DNA from: Flavobacterium sp. SUN046
Lineage (GTDB): Bacteria > Bacteroidota > Bacteroidia > Flavobacteriales > Flavobacteriaceae
Assembly: GCF_028867965.1 (NCBI RefSeq)
Contig: NZ_JAPQNT010000009.1
Span: 1-64,000 of the forward strand
Direction: 5' to 3'
DNA length: 64,000 nt
Part shown: piece after piece, positions 44,029 through 54,127 of the stretch
Layout: every line of letters starts with the position of its first letter
How positions within the stretch are numbered: the first letter of the stretch is position 1
Notes under the pieces: generated by a model
Told to the model about the DNA's origin: nothing
Databases searched by the model: none
Seen by the model: the letters and a program-made list of their open reading frames with translations, nothing else
Program-made: the position numbers and the translations under genes

Positions 44029-44281
44029 AATAAATCGTATTAAGAGTTTGCTTACTCGTTCGATTTTCAGCTTCTTCGACCAGAATGTTTTTCTGATGTT
44101 TTGTATATTTCAAGATGTGTGCCAAAACCTATTAAACGAAATGTCAACGATTTGTTAATGAATTTTAACCTATTGAAAAGCAGATTTTTAGAATTTATAA
44201 AATACTTTTAAAAATTTTTATTAAGTAGTTATAATTTTATTATTTTTGATGCCAATATCTAAACAAACTATAATTTTAATT

Positions 44282-45481
44282 ATGAATTATACAAAAAAGA
44301 ATCTATTACTCATACTTTTCACTTTATTTACTATTGGCACTTCTTTTAGTCAAACATTTATTCAGGCGTATGCAAATGTTGTAAATCAATGTTCTCAAAC
44401 TAATATTAATGACGATTTAACTCAATTTGAATCTTTAGGATTGAAACGAAGAGGAACAGCTTCTTTACAAAACACATTAGATTGGTTAAAAAGCAAGTAT
44501 TCTAGTTACGGATATACAACTGCTCAAGTTCAAGAAGACTCTTATACTTATTCAGGTTCGACAGCAATATGTAAAAATTTGATAGTTACTAAAGTTGGAA
44601 CTTTATATCCTAATACTTATGTAATTGTTTGCGGACATTATGATTCTATTGGTGGAACTGGAACCAATGATAACGGAAGTGGTACTTCATGTATTCTTGA
44701 AACGGCTCGGTTACTTCAAAATATTCCAACAGATTATTCAATAAAATTTATAAATTTTAGTGGTGAAGAAGACGGATTGTACGGCAGTCAACATTATGTT
44801 TCATCTATTGTAAATGGAACTACTCCTAAAATGAATATTCGATTAGTAATAAATTTAGATGAAGTTGGTGGAGTTGCAGGACTAACCAACAATACAATTA
44901 CTTGTGAACGAGATACTAATAATTCGCCATCTACTAATAATGCAGTTTCATCTACAATGACTACTCAATTAATAAATTGCGTAACTTTATATTCGCCATT
45001 GCAAACTTTTTTATCTTATGCTTATGCTTCAGATTATATGTCGTTTCAAAGTAATAATGAAATTATCACAGGTTTATTTGAGAAAAATGAAACCACACAT
45101 AAACACACTAATACCGATTTATTGATTTATATGGATCCTGTTTACAATTACAATGTTGCTAAGGCAACGATTGGAGCTACAATGCATTTTGCCGTAGCGA
45201 GTACAACAGCATTAAATAACGAACAAGTTTCGTCTGATTTTAATGTTAGCTTTTTTCCAAATCCTACGAAAGATGTTCTGAATATTAATTTGGGTTCTTT
45301 AAATGAAACTAATTATACTTTTTCATTAATAGATATAAACGGTAAGGTTGTTTTGCAAAAATCTTTTGAAAACGCAAAATTAATAGAGTCAATTTCTGTA
45401 AATACTCTCGCTAAAGGTTTGTATTTAGCAATAATGGAAAGTGGTAATAATCGTATTACAAAGAAGATTGTAATAGAGTAA
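44282..45481 (+). CDS. T9SS-secreted M28 zinc metallopeptidase
   Basis: 399 residues from ATG 44282, where a signal peptide (ending GTSFSQ) begins; an in-frame start 12 codons upstream would precede it with polar residues. The M28 aminopeptidase domain shows the zinc ligands and catalytic acids: VCGHYDSIGG, TNDNGSGTSCILETARLL, NFSGEEDGLYGS and LDEVGG, with a final ETTHKHTNTD histidine. A type IX sorting domain follows at about 320-399 (FFPNPTKDVLNI, KGLYLAIMES). It should be exported and cleave peptides outside the cell. Confidence 0.85.
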   Translation: MNYTKKNLLLILFTLFTIGTSFSQTFIQAYANVVNQCSQTNINDDLTQFESLGLKRRGTASLQNTLDWLKSKYSSYGYTTAQVQEDSYTYSGSTAICKNLIVTKVGTLYPNTYVIVCGHYDSIGGTGTNDNGSGTSCILETARLLQNIPTDYSIKFINFSGEEDGLYGSQHYVSSIVNGTTPKMNIRLVINLDEVGGVAGLTNNTITCERDTNNSPSTNNAVSSTMTTQLINCVTLYSPLQTFLSYAYASDYMSFQSNNEIITGLFEKNETTHKHTNTDLLIYMDPVYNYNVAKATIGATMHFAVASTTALNNEQVSSDFNVSFFPNPTKDVLNINLGSLNETNYTFSLIDINGKVVLQKSFENAKLIESISVNTLAKGLYLAIMESGNNRITKKIVIE

Positions 45482-45490
45482 ATCTAAAAA

Positions 45491-45524
45491 AAAAAGGTTC
45501 AAATTTTGATTTGAACCTTTTTTT
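45491..45524. terminator. Bidirectional terminator between the M28 peptidase and barrel protein genes
   Basis: AAAAAGGTTCAAAT (45491-45504) and ATTTGAACCTTTTT (45509-45522) form a perfect 14-bp stem with a TTTG loop, flanked by T runs on both strands, between converging genes. Confidence 0.85.
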
Positions 45525-45538
45525 ATATGTAAAATTTA

Positions 45539-46138
45539 TTATCTAAAAGTGTAACCAACACTCAATGTTAGCCAATTTTTTTTGTACATTATAATATTAG
45601 AATTAGCTAAGTTAGTTGCACCAACATTATATTTTAAGTTCAAATCTAAATGTTCGAAAAAGATATATCCAGCTCCAAAAAAAATACTTCCATCAATTAA
45701 TTTAAAATTATCATGAAAAGCAAAATTATCACTAGTTGGTGTTTGTTGCACATCTTTTATAGGTAATTTTCCGAAAAAATTAGTTCCAATTTCACCACCA
45801 ATAAAGAATTGGTATTTCTCTTTTAATATGTAATGTACACTTAAAGGAACGTTTATAGAATGAATTACTAAAGGCGTATCATAATCTTTTATTTTGGCAC
45901 CAATATTATTATAAGAAACTCCGCTTCTAAAAGAAAAAGTTTCGCTAATTGGTTTAAATTGATAATATCCAGCATAAAAACCAGCTTTAGCAGAGGCATC
46001 ATCAAGTCCGTTGATAGAAGATATTAAACCTCCAATCTCAATACTTCCATAACAATCATCACAAACATTCATATAATATTGTGAATGTGCCGATTGAAAA
46101 CTCAATAGTAATACTAGTGCTGAAAATACTTTTTTCAT
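45539..46138 (-). CDS. Outer-membrane beta-barrel protein (porin-like)
   Basis: 199 residues with a signal peptide (ending SAHSQ at about 20). The remainder alternates in the pattern of an eight-stranded barrel, with GFYAGYYQFKPIS, FRSGVSYNNIG, YQFFIGGEIGTNFFG and a final LTLSVGYTFR ending in the aromatic signal recognised by the Bam machinery. It resembles the small outer-membrane beta-barrel family common in Bacteroidota. Function unknown. Confidence 0.7.
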   Translation of the reverse strand: MKKVFSALVLLLSFQSAHSQYYMNVCDDCYGSIEIGGLISSINGLDDASAKAGFYAGYYQFKPISETFSFRSGVSYNNIGAKIKDYDTPLVIHSINVPLSVHYILKEKYQFFIGGEIGTNFFGKLPIKDVQQTPTSDNFAFHDNFKLIDGSIFFGAGYIFFEHLDLNLKYNVGATNLANSNIIMYKKNWLTLSVGYTFR

Positions 46139-46302
46139 TGATTTATTAGATTTAGATTAAAATTTACCCAAAAAAATACTATTAAAGTCGGCTAAAATAG
46201 TATTTTTTTAAGAAATTTCTTCTATTGTAGAAAAAAGTTTTAGATTTTTAAATAATCATTAATGGATTTAGGATTTCATGGTTTACAACAGAAAATTTAA
46301 AG

Positions 46303-49122
46303 TTATAATTTCGCCTTCAAATATTTCCCAGTAATAGACTTCTTATTTTTAACAATATCTTCTGGAGTTCCAACGGCTAGTAATTGTCCGCCATTTTCTC
46401 CACCTTCGGGTCCTAAATCAATAATCCAATCGGCACATTTTATTAAATCTAAATTGTGTTCCACCACCATTATCGAATGCCCTTTATCAATTAATGCATC
46501 AAACGAAGCTAACAATTTTTTAATATCGTGAAAGTGCAAACCAGTTGTTGGTTCGTCAAATACAAATAACGCTTTGTCTTTGGTATTTCCTTTTACTAAA
46601 AACGATGCTAATTTTATACGTTGTGCCTCGCCACCAGAAAGTGTAGAAGACGATTGTCCTAATTGCACATAACCCAATCCAACATCTTGCAAAGGTTGTA
46701 GTTTTTGCATGATTTTAGTTTGTTTGTGTTCACTAAAAAACGAAATAGCATCGTCAATTGTCATTGTTAAAATATCGTCGATGTTTTTACCTTCAAAGTT
46801 TACTTCTAGAATTTCTTTCTTAAAACGTTTGCCATTACAAGTTTCGCAAGGCAATTCCACATCTGCCATAAAAACCATTTCTACGTTTATAGAACCATCG
46901 CCTTTGCAGGTTTCACAGCGTCCACCATCAACATTAAACGAAAAATGTTTGGGTAAATAACCTCGAATTTTAGACAGTTTTTCTTTGGCATATAAATCAC
47001 GAATATCATCATAAGCCTTGATATACGTCACAGGATTGGAACGCGAACTTCTTCCAATTGGGTTTTGATCAACATATTCAATGTGATGAATTCTATGATA
47101 ATGACCTTGCATATCGCTAAATTGACCTGCTTTTTCACCAACACCTTCCAAACGTTTTTGAATGGCTGGAAATAATATTTTTTTAACCAATGTGCTTTTT
47201 CCGCTACCCGAAACACCAGTAATAACTGTCAAACATTCCAATGGAAAACGAACGTCTAGATTTTGCAAATTATTTTCTCTTGCTCCAAGAATATCAATAT
47301 ATGTAGCCCATTTTCTGCGAATTCTTGGCGTTTTTATCTCCAATTCGCCATTCAAGTATTTTGCTGTTAGTGAATCGGATTTTAAGATTTCTTCAAATGT
47401 TCCTTGCGCGACTAAATTTCCGCCATGAGTTCCAGCTTCTGGACCAATATCAATAATCATATCGGCTTGTTTCATGATGTCTTCATCGTGTTCAACAACA
47501 ATTACTGTGTTTCCTAAATCGCGTAAATTTTTCAGAACTTCAATAAGTAATTCGGTATCTTTTGGATGCAAACCGATGCTTGGTTCGTCTAAAATATACA
47601 TTGAACCCACCAAACTACTTCCTAAAGAAGTTGCTAGATTAATACGTTGCGATTCACCACCAGAAAGCGTTGCCGAGTTTCTGTTAAGCGATAAATATTC
47701 CAAACCAACATTACTTAAAAATGCCAATCGGCTGTTGATTTCTATTAAAAGTCGTTTGGCAACCGTTTTATCATAATCAGATAATTTCAATTCTGCAAAA
47801 AACGAAATCAATCGTTTGATAGATAAATCCACCAAATCAGAAATCGTTTTCCCACCAACTTGAATGTAATTAGCTTCAATGCGAAGTCGTTTTCCTTTGC
47901 AAACATTGCATTTGGTTTTGCCACGATAACGCGAAAGCATCACACGATTTTGAATTTTATAATTCTTTTCTTCTAATTCTTTAAAGAAATCATTTAGTCC
48001 TTGAAAGTATTGATTTCCTTTCCAAACTAAGTCTTTTTGCTCGTCTGAAAGTTCAAAATAAGGTTTATGAATAGGGAAATCAAACTTATAAGCCTTATTA
48101 ACCAATTCATCGCGATACCAACCCATACTCTCACCACGCCATGGATAAATAGCGTTTTCAAAAATAGAAAGCGCTGTATTCGGAATCACTAAATCTTCAT
48201 CAATACCAATTATATTTCCGTAACCTTCGCAAGTTGGGCAAGCGCCATACGGATTATTAAAACTAAATAAATGTACGTTGGGTTCTAAAAAAGTCATTCC
48301 GTCCAACTCAAAGTTAGAACTAAATTCTAGTCGGTTATTTGATCCAACTTCTTGCAAATAACATTCGCCTTTTCCTTCAAAATAGGCCGTTTGAATAGCA
48401 TCAGATAATCTGTTATAAAAATCTTCTTCGTCTTTTACTACAATTCTATCGATTATTAAAAGCGTGTTTTTGGTTGTTAATTTCTTTGTATCACTTAGCG
48501 CAGTAGAATTGTCATTGTTAAACAAACTATCCAATCGAATCATTTCATCATCGACCAAAATTCTTGCAAAACCTTGTTGCAAAAGCACTTTGAGTTTGTC
48601 TTCAAGTTTTCGGTCTTTTTCTAAATGAATAGGAGCAAGGAGTAACAATTTGCTATCAATTTCAAATGTTTTTACTTTATTAACTACATCAGAAATAGTA
48701 TCTTTTTTAACTTCATTTCCAGAAATTGGCGAAATAGTTTTTCCAATTCTTGCAAAAAGAAGTTTTAAATAATCGTAAATTTCGGTTGAGGTTCCAACTG
48801 TTGAACGCGCATTGGTAGTATTTACTTTTTGTTCGATTGCTATTGCTGGAGCGATTCCTTTGATGTATTCTACTTTGGGTTTGTCCAATCTGCCAAGAAA
48901 TTGTCTTGCATAAGATGATAAACTTTCTACATAACGGCGTTGTCCTTCGGCATATAAAGTATCGAATGCTAAAGATGATTTTCCGGATCCAGAAAGACCA
49001 GTTATAACGACTAATTTATTCCTCGGGATAGCTACATCAAGATTTTTTAAATTATGAATAGCCGCACCTTTTATTAATATATTTTTCTTTGGTTCGAGTG
49101 TTGAAATGTCTTTTGGAATCAT
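46303..49122 (-). CDS. uvrA: UvrA-type excinuclease ATPase with degenerate first zinc site
   Basis: 939 residues, the normal UvrA length. Two ABC ATPase modules are complete: Walker A GLSGSGKSS and GVSGSGKST, signatures LSGGESQR and LSGGEAQR, Walker B followed by Glu in ILDEPSIGLH and VFDEPTTGLH. The second zinc module (GRCETCKGDG, then CETCNGK) is intact. In the first, the CPIC pair of E. coli is replaced by FELD in NFELDGMTF, while CPTCEGYG remains, so that zinc site is broken. Damage recognition in nucleotide excision repair is the expected role; it may be the second uvrA paralogue found in many flavobacteria. Confidence 0.9.
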   Translation of the reverse strand: MIPKDISTLEPKKNILIKGAAIHNLKNLDVAIPRNKLVVITGLSGSGKSSLAFDTLYAEGQRRYVESLSSYARQFLGRLDKPKVEYIKGIAPAIAIEQKVNTTNARSTVGTSTEIYDYLKLLFARIGKTISPISGNEVKKDTISDVVNKVKTFEIDSKLLLLAPIHLEKDRKLEDKLKVLLQQGFARILVDDEMIRLDSLFNNDNSTALSDTKKLTTKNTLLIIDRIVVKDEEDFYNRLSDAIQTAYFEGKGECYLQEVGSNNRLEFSSNFELDGMTFLEPNVHLFSFNNPYGACPTCEGYGNIIGIDEDLVIPNTALSIFENAIYPWRGESMGWYRDELVNKAYKFDFPIHKPYFELSDEQKDLVWKGNQYFQGLNDFFKELEEKNYKIQNRVMLSRYRGKTKCNVCKGKRLRIEANYIQVGGKTISDLVDLSIKRLISFFAELKLSDYDKTVAKRLLIEINSRLAFLSNVGLEYLSLNRNSATLSGGESQRINLATSLGSSLVGSMYILDEPSIGLHPKDTELLIEVLKNLRDLGNTVIVVEHDEDIMKQADMIIDIGPEAGTHGGNLVAQGTFEEILKSDSLTAKYLNGELEIKTPRIRRKWATYIDILGARENNLQNLDVRFPLECLTVITGVSGSGKSTLVKKILFPAIQKRLEGVGEKAGQFSDMQGHYHRIHHIEYVDQNPIGRSSRSNPVTYIKAYDDIRDLYAKEKLSKIRGYLPKHFSFNVDGGRCETCKGDGSINVEMVFMADVELPCETCNGKRFKKEILEVNFEGKNIDDILTMTIDDAISFFSEHKQTKIMQKLQPLQDVGLGYVQLGQSSSTLSGGEAQRIKLASFLVKGNTKDKALFVFDEPTTGLHFHDIKKLLASFDALIDKGHSIMVVEHNLDLIKCADWIIDLGPEGGENGGQLLAVGTPEDIVKNKKSITGKYLKAKL

Positions 49123-49580
49123 AGCAAGAAATCAATTTTTGCAAAGATAATCATTTCTGAAATTAGAAACGTGAATGAACGATTCACAATTTTTATATAA
49201 TTTGCTATTAATAAATTGAAAAATCACATTAAAATTACTTTGTATAAACCACTTTGAATTAGAGTTATAAAATATTCAAATTGTTAAATCATCAATTTTA
49301 ATGTAAATTAATTGTAAATCTATTTTTTAATAAATATTTATTATTAATTGTTCAAGTTTTTAAACTACTCAGAATATATTTTACCTATACATTACTACAA
49401 CATTTTGTAATTATCATTGATTTTATAAAATTATTTTTTTGATATAAATATCACTTAAAGCCTTATTTCAATCGATTTAGTTGATATTTTTTTTGTATAG
49501 TTTTTATATAGTTAAACAAAAAACCAAAAACTACATAATGTATTAAATTTGAATAATTAATAAAATCAAAAAACTAAAAA
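49123..49580. other. 458-base AT-rich regulatory region before the beta-glucan locus
   Basis: No coding frame or RNA gene was seen. It contains the first copy of the 26-bp shared element (49379-49404), 176 bases before the first gene of the locus. Otherwise it is long A/T runs. Confidence 0.6.
49379..49404 (+). promoter_or_regulatory. Candidate operator, copy 1 (ACCTATACA...ACTACAACATT)
   Basis: TTTTACCTATACA followed by TTACTACAACATT. It matches the copy at 54146-54171 at 24 of 26 positions, and both stand upstream of glycan-utilisation genes. Probably the binding site of the SusR-like regulator encoded between them. Confidence 0.6.
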
Positions 49581-51140
49581 ATGAAAAAAATTACTTTATT
49601 ACTTTTATTCAGTATCACATTGGGATACTCACAAATGCCTACAAGCGCTGCACCAACTCCGCCAGCAAGAAATGCAACCGATGTAATATCTATTTATGGG
49701 TCAGTTTACTCAAATATATCGGGAGTAAATACAAATCCAAATTGGGGACAAAGTACAGCAGTTACAGAAGTTTCTATTTCTGGAAATAATGCGCTTCAAT
49801 ATGCCAATTTTAATTATCAAGGTACTGATTGGGCTGGAAATGTTCAAAACATTTCAGGTTTTGAATATCTACATGTTGATGTTTGGACCAATTCTCAAGC
49901 GCCAAATGTATTTGCAATTAGCACCGGACCAGAAATTCCACATGCAATATCAAGTGTGCCAGGTTCATGGCAATCTCTTGATATTCCGGTTGCGGGACTT
50001 ACAGGAAATTCTAATAATGTTATTCAATTTAAATTTGACGGTGGAAACGGCGGTACAATTTACTTAGATAATTTATATTTTTGGAAAACTCCACCAGCAT
50101 CAGGATCAGATGCAACATTAAGTGATTTAAAAGTTGCTGGTACTACTGTTCCTGGTTTTAATTCAAGTGCTACATCTTATACATACGAATTAGTAGTAGG
50201 AACAACAACAGTTCCTCAAATTACATCGGCAACTCCTAATGATCCTGCTGCAACTTCTGTTACAATTAATCAAGCTCCATCAATACCTGGTAATGGTACC
50301 GTAGTTGTTGTTTCTCAAAACGGAAATGTAACGAAAACATACACAGTTTCTTTTGTTGCAACATTACCAAATCCATCTCCAACACCTTCAACTCCACCAT
50401 CTGAAGTTTTAAGTATTTATGGTGATACTGGTGGTTTTACAAATATTTGGGTACCAAATTATAATTTTGGTAGCAATGAAGGATATCCTGATTTAGACCC
50501 ATCTGCTGCTGTTAATCAAGCTATTAAAATGAATTTTGCTACAGCTGGTTATGGTGAAGGAACAAGTGGTGTTACAGATATTACGGCTTACAATTGGTTG
50601 CATTTTGACTATTTTGCAGACTCTAATTCAACTCAAATAAGATTTATAGTTATAGGAAATAATGGTGGTGTTGTAGAATATCCATATGAATTAACTACTA
50701 CAGGAAGTAACGGTACACTTATTCAAGGTTCTTGGCAAAGTGTTAATGTGCCATTGAGTTTCTTTCAAGGTTCAGGATTCAATAAAGCTACATTTTTTCA
50801 ATACAAACTGGGTACTACATCTGATTTAGTTTCGGATATTGTTTATTTTGATAATATTTATTTTTCTGCTAATCCAGGAACAATACTTGCTAATCAAAAC
50901 TTTAATCGCGACGTAGTTACTGCTTATCCAAACCCAACTCAAAATGAGTGGAATATTAATTTGAATCAAAATATTACTTCAATTCAATTGTTTGATTTAG
51001 TTGGAAAGAAAGTAAATGTATCAACAAATTTTGATGGTTCTAATGTTGTAATTAATGCTTCTGAATTATCTAATGGTATTTATTTTGCAAATATTGTAAC
51101 TGATAAAGGAACTAGTGTTGTAAAATTAATTAAAAACTAA
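49581..51140 (+). CDS. T9SS-secreted glycan-binding protein with CBM-like and cadherin-like domains
   Basis: 519 residues. A signal peptide (ending GYSQ) precedes a beta-sandwich module (about 30-170; NPNWGQSTAVTEVSISGNN, then YLDNLYFWK) also present in the lipoprotein at 57595-59466. A cadherin-like beta-sandwich domain follows (about 178-260, DATLSDLKVAGTTV), then a second carbohydrate-binding-like module (about 275-430) and a type IX sorting domain (AYPNPTQNEWNI, NGIYFANIVTDKG). No catalytic motif seen, so it likely binds glucan at the surface. A 26-bp candidate operator lies 176 bases upstream. Confidence 0.75.
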   Translation: MKKITLLLLFSITLGYSQMPTSAAPTPPARNATDVISIYGSVYSNISGVNTNPNWGQSTAVTEVSISGNNALQYANFNYQGTDWAGNVQNISGFEYLHVDVWTNSQAPNVFAISTGPEIPHAISSVPGSWQSLDIPVAGLTGNSNNVIQFKFDGGNGGTIYLDNLYFWKTPPASGSDATLSDLKVAGTTVPGFNSSATSYTYELVVGTTTVPQITSATPNDPAATSVTINQAPSIPGNGTVVVVSQNGNVTKTYTVSFVATLPNPSPTPSTPPSEVLSIYGDTGGFTNIWVPNYNFGSNEGYPDLDPSAAVNQAIKMNFATAGYGEGTSGVTDITAYNWLHFDYFADSNSTQIRFIVIGNNGGVVEYPYELTTTGSNGTLIQGSWQSVNVPLSFFQGSGFNKATFFQYKLGTTSDLVSDIVYFDNIYFSANPGTILANQNFNRDVVTAYPNPTQNEWNINLNQNITSIQLFDLVGKKVNVSTNFDGSNVVINASELSNGIYFANIVTDKGTSVVKLIKN

Positions 51141-51156
51141 TCTTATAATTTTTTAA

Positions 51157-51190
51157 GAAAAAGACTGTCTGAAAAGGCAGTCTTTTTTGT
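51157..51190 (+). terminator. Terminator after the T9SS glycan-binding protein gene
   Basis: GAAAAAGACTG (51157-51167) and CAGTCTTTTTT (51178-51188) pair around TCTGAAAAGG; a T run ends the right arm. Confidence 0.75.
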
Positions 51191-51307
51191 TTACTTGTTT
51201 TTATGTTGTTGTCGAGAGTTGAAAATTTAAATATTTTTTTACTTTTATTTAAATAACATAAAATTGTATATCTTTATAATTATTCAAAACAAATTAAAAT
51301 TCGACCT

Positions 51308-54127
51308 ATGCAAAATGTAAATTGGGTAAAAAAATTATCTTTATTTATTTTGTTGATTTCACTTTTTGGCTACTCTCAAGAGCTTCCACCAATAATAAAA
51401 TATTCACCTTCTGTTTGCGGTGCAGGAAATCAAAACTGGACAATTTCTCAAGACAAAAATCGATTTGTTTATTTTGCTAATAATGATGGTTTGTTAGAAT
51501 TTGATGGTTCAACTTGGACGTTAAATCCGTCACCTAATGAAACTATTATTCGATCTGTTAAAGTTATAGATGATAAAATATACACAGGCTGTTACATGGA
51601 GTTTGGCTATTGGAAAAGACAAAGTAACGGTCAATTAAAATATGTTTCTTTAAGTAATTCAATAAATAGTAAAATTCTTTATGAAGAACAATTTTGGAAT
51701 ATAATTAACTACGATCAATGGGTTGTATTTCAGTCTTTAAGTAGAATTTACATCTATGATACTAAGACAAAAAAATTCAAAATTATTTCACCTAAAAACA
51801 GCATAACCAAAGCTTTTAGAACTCCTAATGCTATTTATTTTCAAGTGTTAAATGAAGGACTATTTGAAATTGAAAATGGAAAAAGTAAGTTGGTTTCAAA
51901 TAATGATTTATTTAAAAACAGTAAAATTGTTTCTATTTTTGGAAATGAAGGTGATTTATTGATTCAAACGCAATCTTTAGGATTATACAAATTAAAAGAC
52001 TCAAACTTAACGAGATTTACTACCGAAGCTGATTCACAATTATTATCAAATACGGTTTATAGTTGTCAACAATTATCAGATAAAAATCTTGCTATTGGCA
52101 CAGTTTCAAATGGAATTTATATTCTATCAGAAAATGGTACTATTAAATACCATATCACACAAAGTAAAGGATTGAGTAATAATACTGCCTTATCACTGTT
52201 TGAAGATTTAGATAAAAATCTTTGGGTTGGGTTGGATAACGGAATCAATTGTATCAATTTGCAATCACCTGTAAAAAGTTATTCCGACAATACCGGAATG
52301 TTAGGAACGGTTTACACTTCTATTTTGCATAACGGTTTTATTTACATTGGTACCAATCAAGGTTTATTTTATAAAAAATATGAATCTACCGATGAATTTA
52401 AGTTTATAAATGGCACAAAAGGTCAAGTTTGGTCATTATTTGAATACCAAAACACTCTTTTTTGTGGTCATGATTCTGGAACTTTTATTGTTGAAAATGA
52501 ATCGGTTAAATCTATATTTTCTCAATCGGGTACATGGAAATTTGAACCTGTTCCAAATAATAAAGATGAATTATTTCAAGGAAATTATTACGGAATTTCA
52601 ATTTTAGAAAAAATAGGCAATCAATGGGTTTTTAAAAATAAAATTTCTGGATTTGATTTTTCATCTCGGTATTTTGAACCATCTGGATCTAATGAAATAT
52701 TTATAAGCCACGAATATAAAGGAGTTTTTAGAATTAAAGTTAATCCAAGTTTGACTAAAGTAATTAAATTTACTACTTATAATTCGCCCAAAAAAGGAAA
52801 AAATTCCTCTTTAATAAAATTTAATAACTCAATTTACTACGCTTATAAAGAAGGTGTTTTTAAATTAAATCCAGCGACTAATAAATTTGATAAAGACCTA
52901 CAATTAAGTTCTGTTTTTGAAAATGATGAATATACTTCTGGAAAATTAATTACTGATAAGTCTAATAAAATATGGTTGTTTTCTAAAAATTATATCCATT
53001 ATTTTTCAATGAGTAAATTGGGAACTGAATTAAAACAGAATATTATTCCAATTCCGTCATCTTTAACCAATTCAATGTTAGGTTTTGAAAATATTTTTCA
53101 ATTGTCTAATTCTTTATATCTTATTGGAACTACAGATGGATATTACACTATAAATATTAACGATTTAAGTTTTAGAAATTATAGAGTTTCAATATCAAAT
53201 ATCAATATTAATAAATTAAATCAAAAGAATACTAATTGTTCAATTTCAACAAAAGGTGATTTTAAGTACGACGAAAATAACATCACTTTTAATTACACAG
53301 TTCCAGAATATAACAAATATATAAATGCCGAATATCAATATTCACTAGAAGGATTTCAAGATGAATGGAGCGAATGGAATGCCAAATCAACAGTGAATTT
53401 TAAAAATTTATCTTCTGGTGATTATACTTTTAAAGTACGCGCAAAAATTGCAAATTCCTCGCTTGAAAATATAGCTTCTTATTCATTTACCGTTTCTAAA
53501 CCATGGTATGCAACTAATTTAGCAATTATTTTATATTTTATTATCATATTAATTGTTGCCTACAGAATTAATAAAGCTTATAAAAACTATTACAAAGAAA
53601 AAGAACAAAATCTTATTGATGAAAATAATTTGTTGCTTGAAATTAAAGAACTTGAATCAGAACAACAATTGATGAAGTTACGTAATGAACAACTTTCACA
53701 AGATGTTGATAGTAAGAGTCGTGAATTAGCAGTTTCAACTATGAGTTTAATTAATAAAAATGAGCTACTTACCGTAATTAAAGAAGATTTAAAGAAGACA
53801 AACGATGATGGTGGAAACAGAAATATAAAATCTGTAATACTAGCAATTAATAAAAATATATCTGAAGAAGATACTTGGAGAGTTTTTAAAGAAGCCTTTG
53901 ATACAGCCGATAAAGACTTTTTGAAAAAAGTAAAACTAGCGCATCCGCTATTAACACCAAACGATTTAAGGCTTTGTGCTTACTTAAGATTAAATCTTTC
54001 GTCTAAAGAAATAGCTCCTTTATTAAATATTTCTGTTCGAAGTATTGAAATAAAACGATATCGTTTGCGTAAAAAGATGGAATTAACCCATGAACAAGGT
54101 TTAGTAGAATATATTTTAGGAATTTAA
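51308..54127 (+). CDS. SusR-like membrane-spanning transcription regulator with LuxR-type HTH
   Basis: 939 residues. After a signal peptide (ending GYSQ) come beta-propeller repeats of the two-component-regulator-propeller type (for example LFEDLDKNLWVGLDNGINCI at about 298-317), then a Y_Y_Y domain (about 660-730, EYQYSLEGFQDEWSEWN), one membrane helix (about 737-757), a coiled coil and a C-terminal helix-turn-helix (about 875-935, LTPNDLRLCAYLRLNLSSKE, then SVRSIEIKRYRLRKK). No kinase or receiver domain is present, so ligand binding in the periplasm must act directly on the cytoplasmic DNA-binding part, as proposed for SusR. It should control this locus. Confidence 0.85.
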   Translation: MQNVNWVKKLSLFILLISLFGYSQELPPIIKYSPSVCGAGNQNWTISQDKNRFVYFANNDGLLEFDGSTWTLNPSPNETIIRSVKVIDDKIYTGCYMEFGYWKRQSNGQLKYVSLSNSINSKILYEEQFWNIINYDQWVVFQSLSRIYIYDTKTKKFKIISPKNSITKAFRTPNAIYFQVLNEGLFEIENGKSKLVSNNDLFKNSKIVSIFGNEGDLLIQTQSLGLYKLKDSNLTRFTTEADSQLLSNTVYSCQQLSDKNLAIGTVSNGIYILSENGTIKYHITQSKGLSNNTALSLFEDLDKNLWVGLDNGINCINLQSPVKSYSDNTGMLGTVYTSILHNGFIYIGTNQGLFYKKYESTDEFKFINGTKGQVWSLFEYQNTLFCGHDSGTFIVENESVKSIFSQSGTWKFEPVPNNKDELFQGNYYGISILEKIGNQWVFKNKISGFDFSSRYFEPSGSNEIFISHEYKGVFRIKVNPSLTKVIKFTTYNSPKKGKNSSLIKFNNSIYYAYKEGVFKLNPATNKFDKDLQLSSVFENDEYTSGKLITDKSNKIWLFSKNYIHYFSMSKLGTELKQNIIPIPSSLTNSMLGFENIFQLSNSLYLIGTTDGYYTININDLSFRNYRVSISNININKLNQKNTNCSISTKGDFKYDENNITFNYTVPEYNKYINAEYQYSLEGFQDEWSEWNAKSTVNFKNLSSGDYTFKVRAKIANSSLENIASYSFTVSKPWYATNLAIILYFIIILIVAYRINKAYKNYYKEKEQNLIDENNLLLEIKELESEQQLMKLRNEQLSQDVDSKSRELAVSTMSLINKNELLTVIKEDLKKTNDDGGNRNIKSVILAINKNISEEDTWRVFKEAFDTADKDFLKKVKLAHPLLTPNDLRLCAYLRLNLSSKEIAPLLNISVRSIEIKRYRLRKKMELTHEQGLVEYILGI

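Noticed and set aside
47028..47776. Frames on both strands within uvrA
   Set aside because: They overlap the UvrA ATPase modules and have no family resemblance.
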